This document shows, one piece after another, positions 7,401-9,163 of a stretch of DNA of 9,163 nt (positions are counted from its first letter, which is position 1; each line of letters opens with the position of its first letter). The stretch is from an uncultured Clostridia bacterium (GTDB lineage Bacteria; Bacillota; Clostridia; Christensenellales; Borkfalkiaceae): positions 1 through 9,163 of the forward strand of contig CAMWQS010000061.1 of assembly GCA_947176485.1 (NCBI GenBank). Reading direction: 5' to 3'. Position numbers and translations under genes: made by a program. The notes under the pieces were generated by a model. It worked only from the letters and a program-made list of their open reading frames with translations, ran no database searches and was not told the DNA's origin.

Positions 7401-8965
7401 CTGCCGCAAACGGAAGTATGACCATAACGGCTACTTACGAATTAACGGGCACGAAGAACTTCTGCATTCCCGCAATTTACGGTTCTAAGCTGACTATAAG
7501 CTGCGCCAGCGGTTCCAATTTTGACGTACTTACAAGACTCGGCTACACCAAAAACGCAAAGGTTCTGACGTATAATCTTAACGATAACTCTGCATTGCAA
7601 AAGTTGGGTTATGAGGGCGGCGATATTTACTTCCGGTTAAGCGCTGAAAACGCAACGACGATAACGTTCACCCAAACCCTTACCGCAGGTAGCGTATGCG
7701 CCAACCCTAAAGAAGTTTCGTTTGCAACCTCTGCAACTTGGACACAAGCAGTTTCCGAAACTATGCGCTATTTTAAACTGCCTGCAGGCGGTTATAATGT
7801 GTCTTACTCGGGCCCGACTTCAACGACACCGAAAGGGTATTTAATACTTAACGGCAATGTTGTTGAAAATAACACGTTTATTACCGTAGAAGACGGTGAC
7901 GTTCTCATCTACAAATATTCTTATGCTGCGGACTCGGTTACGTTCAAGCTTCCCAGCATAGCACAGGAGTATCGTGGCATATTTACGTATACCGACGGCG
8001 AAACGGTTAAGAAAGCGATTATAGGCGAAAGCACTTTAACGGTGGACGGCGTTGCGTACGTTCTGAATGAAATTGACGGCAACAATTATACCTATAAGCA
8101 CGAAAGTGATACTTTAACCTTGACTTTAGGTGATAACGGTACTATGTCGATTGGCGGAAACGAATTGACTGCGTACGTTATGTTTACCGAAGAGCAGGCT
8201 AAAACCTATACGGGTACACTCACCGTAGGTAGTAATATAGCCGAAGTTACTCTTAAGCTTAACCAGGACGGTACGGCAGAGTACGCAATTATGAGCGTAA
8301 AATCAACCAGTGCGCCCAAGCTCGACAGCCAGCTATATAACGTAATGGTCAGTGAAAGTGAAGGTACTTATTCGTTCACGTACAAAAACATAAACGTAAC
8401 GTTCACGTTCAATGAAGACGGCTCGCTTGCTGTTAATGACGCCACCCGTGGTTCGTTAACTTTAACCAAAGCCGGTATTTACAGTGGTACCGTTGGTGAA
8501 TTTAATATTACGCTTACTTTTAACGGTGATTTAACCAAAGTTTCTATGTATTTGGTTGATATGGATGAATATTACAGAAATATGACTGTATCGGTAACCG
8601 ATGGCGTATATTCCTTTGCTGATTTACCTCATGATATAGACGCAACTTTCACAATCAGCGGCGACACGATTAACATCACGTTTGACGGCATCGGCAGCGG
8701 TGCACTGACTGACGTTGATGCTGTATTACCCGACTTCAATTATTCGGGCGAAGGCGTTTCAATTGAAACGCAAGGCGAATCGGGTGTTTATATCGTTGGT
8801 GGTGATGATTTCCCGCTTACGTTTGTTTCGAGGGCCGGTAACGTATACGTTTATAGTTATAGTACAAAGCACACCGTAACGTTAACCGTTAGCGAAGACG
8901 GCACCTCGGCAACGTTAGTAGACAGCTATGACCATGTTGAAGTTCCGCTTACTAAGCAGTCGTAA
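4469..8965 (+). CDS. Giant modular surface lipoprotein with InlB-type B-repeat
   Basis: Predicted cell-surface lipoprotein of 1498 residues; ligand and role unknown. Seen in order: a lysine-led hydrophobic signal peptide (1-26) with an atypical lipobox A-T-G-C, C27 being the lipidated cysteine; a Cys/His-rich segment (36-88) with CECG at 53-56 and CDVC at 81-84; one InlB/Listeria-Bacteroides B-repeat (about 92-156) with the GYNFLGWY and YAKW signatures; then beta-rich modules to the end. One module type resembles pre-peptidase C-terminal-like sandwiches (starts near 183, 572, 677, 875, 993, 1096). The other begins with an aromatic-x-Gly or similar motif (near 277, 369, 479, 1168, 1247, 1338, 1425), with 79-92 residue spacing among the last four. 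There is no LPXTG motif or C-terminal membrane anchor, so attachment is by the N-terminal lipid. It is monocistronic, between its own promoter and terminator. Adhesion or polysaccharide binding is plausible but not shown. Confidence 0.88.
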   Translation: MKNKKLLVLVLAAFSLSAVGAFAATGCDPEETKPQHEHTYTWQSTADGHSGTCECGDEKVTEPHVDVKNNATGENGKDGKCDVCDYEIKQVVSFNVLGHGTAPDALNVSFGDKVTKPADLEEDGYNFLGWYKDADGNTEFDFDDPITGDTVIYAKWEENTTPGETAKYAHVLTLGEPNPHVLGSKGYSYYKYTATETGRYQIDLGLGVNNAKCSFTTDLDDGVYGNGQDVSTKYFDLDAEASVIIKLSCSEALPADAAVSVIVSQVTNEALPADGWFSGLYTNGSTMFIFDRESKQMRYEGVDDAYGCNYIGGSFDTLTFQQGTGIYANNYKFVRKGDGVYEVISTGSTKATTFVCYPEVEGDFATANLAGIYALADGEDGKGLTDVVIREDGKGFYVKDGKSTNVNQAVAYEEYGMLIFGDNANGYLISINEKEGDNVSIKVYSSDLGGFVTFERTGDLVDTEHSKLPITVSSGSKEYAGSKFSVTVKSATQSWGSGVLLVTAFDETSNTYTIRADGQNYKLTVTGDGDEAEIKVYDEAGTLLDTLTKFVEVVHDLPTEANTTVTLPKEDFKKYFYFFKATESGWYSFNNTNENIEIYYDLPGYDHYDTEGVKTINGSQTVYLEADAIIGVKNVYEGEMPASVTFTVGLSNAPQGRSEDNPIVLTETTTIESADRSNPYYFEISTPGSYIITCSQDVSSSGDKYKVWFTVNGTKYGWAMGNRGLAWTGGIDASSPYVHITVEDGQKASIVVYREYSMVKYADLTIMLAEDYSVTGNDLTIPEGLNSLTLENGKYKAASSSLGEVTGIKLTSTSDFTVICGGVTYTDTVITLSSSKLALGFKIEAGSAAVSYTSVYKEGTQYNPKVIEKVGTQTNLTAKYLSITAPEDKDLLLTSYYGSNNFFYVTYNGVNYGFNYVDGKYVPFENSTLKIPKGQTVVVTVHCANPDYTTGTCDLDLAYDFTEEAIELDKLDSFTKTTAANGSMTITATYELTGTKNFCIPAIYGSKLTISCASGSNFDVLTRLGYTKNAKVLTYNLNDNSALQKLGYEGGDIYFRLSAENATTITFTQTLTAGSVCANPKEVSFATSATWTQAVSETMRYFKLPAGGYNVSYSGPTSTTPKGYLILNGNVVENNTFITVEDGDVLIYKYSYAADSVTFKLPSIAQEYRGIFTYTDGETVKKAIIGESTLTVDGVAYVLNEIDGNNYTYKHESDTLTLTLGDNGTMSIGGNELTAYVMFTEEQAKTYTGTLTVGSNIAEVTLKLNQDGTAEYAIMSVKSTSAPKLDSQLYNVMVSESEGTYSFTYKNINVTFTFNEDGSLAVNDATRGSLTLTKAGIYSGTVGEFNITLTFNGDLTKVSMYLVDMDEYYRNMTVSVTDGVYSFADLPHDIDATFTISGDTINITFDGIGSGALTDVDAVLPDFNYSGEGVSIETQGESGVYIVGGDDFPLTFVSRAGNVYVYSYSTKHTVTLTVSEDGTSATLVDSYDHVEVPLTKQS

Positions 8966-8991
8966 AACAAACTAAATAATTATACAAAACG

Positions 8992-9019
8992 GAAAAGGGA
9001 GGCGTTTGCCTCCTTTTTT
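8992..9019 (+). terminator. Intrinsic terminator of the lipoprotein gene
   Basis: GGAGGC (8998-9003) pairs with GCCTCC (9008-9013) around a GTTT loop. The stem is extended by a G-U pair and by AAAA (8993-8996) pairing with the T run that ends at 9019. It lies 26 bases after the stop codon and closes a single-gene transcript. Confidence 0.92.
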
Positions 9020-9070
9020 CGTTAAAATGTAAGTTACTATCATTTTTTGTTTGTAGCTAAAATTATTCGG

Positions 9071-9090
9071 TGCGTTAAGCAAAACTTATA
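9071..9090 (+). promoter_or_regulatory. Conserved upstream box, copy B
   Basis: TGCGTTA (9071-9077) and CAAAACTTATA (9080-9090) repeat the box found at 4203-4227. The two words are five bases closer here, but the second word is again exactly 31 bases before the -35 element. Function is unknown; conservation of sequence and phase supports a binding site or a duplicated control region. Confidence 0.5.
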
Positions 9091-9121
9091 CGCTTTATAA
9101 CGATTATTAACCTAAAATTTA

Positions 9122-9150
9122 TTGACAGTATAAAATAATTATGGTATATT
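9122..9150 (+). promoter_or_regulatory. Sigma-A-type promoter facing a gene beyond the window
   Basis: TTGACA (9122-9127) and TATATT (9145-9150) are spaced by 17 bases and followed by TATTCAC, the same layout as the promoter at 4259-4287. Transcription would start at about 9156-9159, so the gene it drives lies just past the window end. From 9020 to 9163 I see no coding sequence. Confidence 0.8.
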
Positions 9151-9163
9151 TATTCACATAACC

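Noticed and set aside
9024..9046. Second terminator from AAAATG/CATTTT after the lipoprotein gene
   Set aside because: It is a short A-T-only style stem with a loop of eleven bases. The strong hairpin at 8992-9019 already explains termination.

Overview
The window looks like chromosome from a low-to-moderate GC Firmicute, most likely an uncultured gut-type Clostridia. The Christensenellales/Borkfalkiaceae area is a guess from style only. The reasons are a clostridial-type GH3 enzyme, a large Gram-positive-style lipoprotein with an InlB-type B-repeat and Cys/His half-repeats, Shine-Dalgarno-led genes, AT-rich spacers and sigma-A-type promoters. All real genes lie on the + strand. There are no rRNA, tRNA, CRISPR or transposase genes.

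Region 1 (18-4197) is a tight three-gene operon that continues from upstream of the window. It holds a cytosolic glycoside hydrolase family 3 enzyme (18-2414), a four-helix GtrA-like membrane protein with a charged cytoplasmic tail (2416-3396) and a polytopic YwaF/TP0381-type membrane protein (3401-4168). Gaps are 1 and 4 bases, and the unit ends at a strong intrinsic terminator (4170-4197). The pairing suggests intracellular glycoside trimming linked to a membrane-lipid or lipid-linked-sugar function, but that link is inference.

Region 2 (4198-4468) is a gene-free regulatory stretch. It contains an 11-base box, a near-consensus sigma-A promoter, and a leader of about 175 nt. The leader carries three copies of a TTCACAA/TTGTGAA heptamer in alternating orientation, a perfect 20-bp palindrome overlapping a 12-bp hairpin, and an A7T7 tract just before the ribosome binding site.

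Region 3 (4469-8965) is one very large predicted surface lipoprotein of 1498 residues. It has a lipoprotein signal, a Cys/His-rich pair of half-repeats, one InlB-type B-repeat, and then a mosaic of two kinds of beta-rich modules. Its ligand is unknown.

Region 4 (8966-9163) holds the lipoprotein gene's terminator and then a second copy of the same box-plus-promoter unit, with identical internal spacing. It faces a gene just outside the window. The repetition of the control region is the most notable non-coding signal here: it suggests a family of co-regulated, perhaps paralogous, surface genes.
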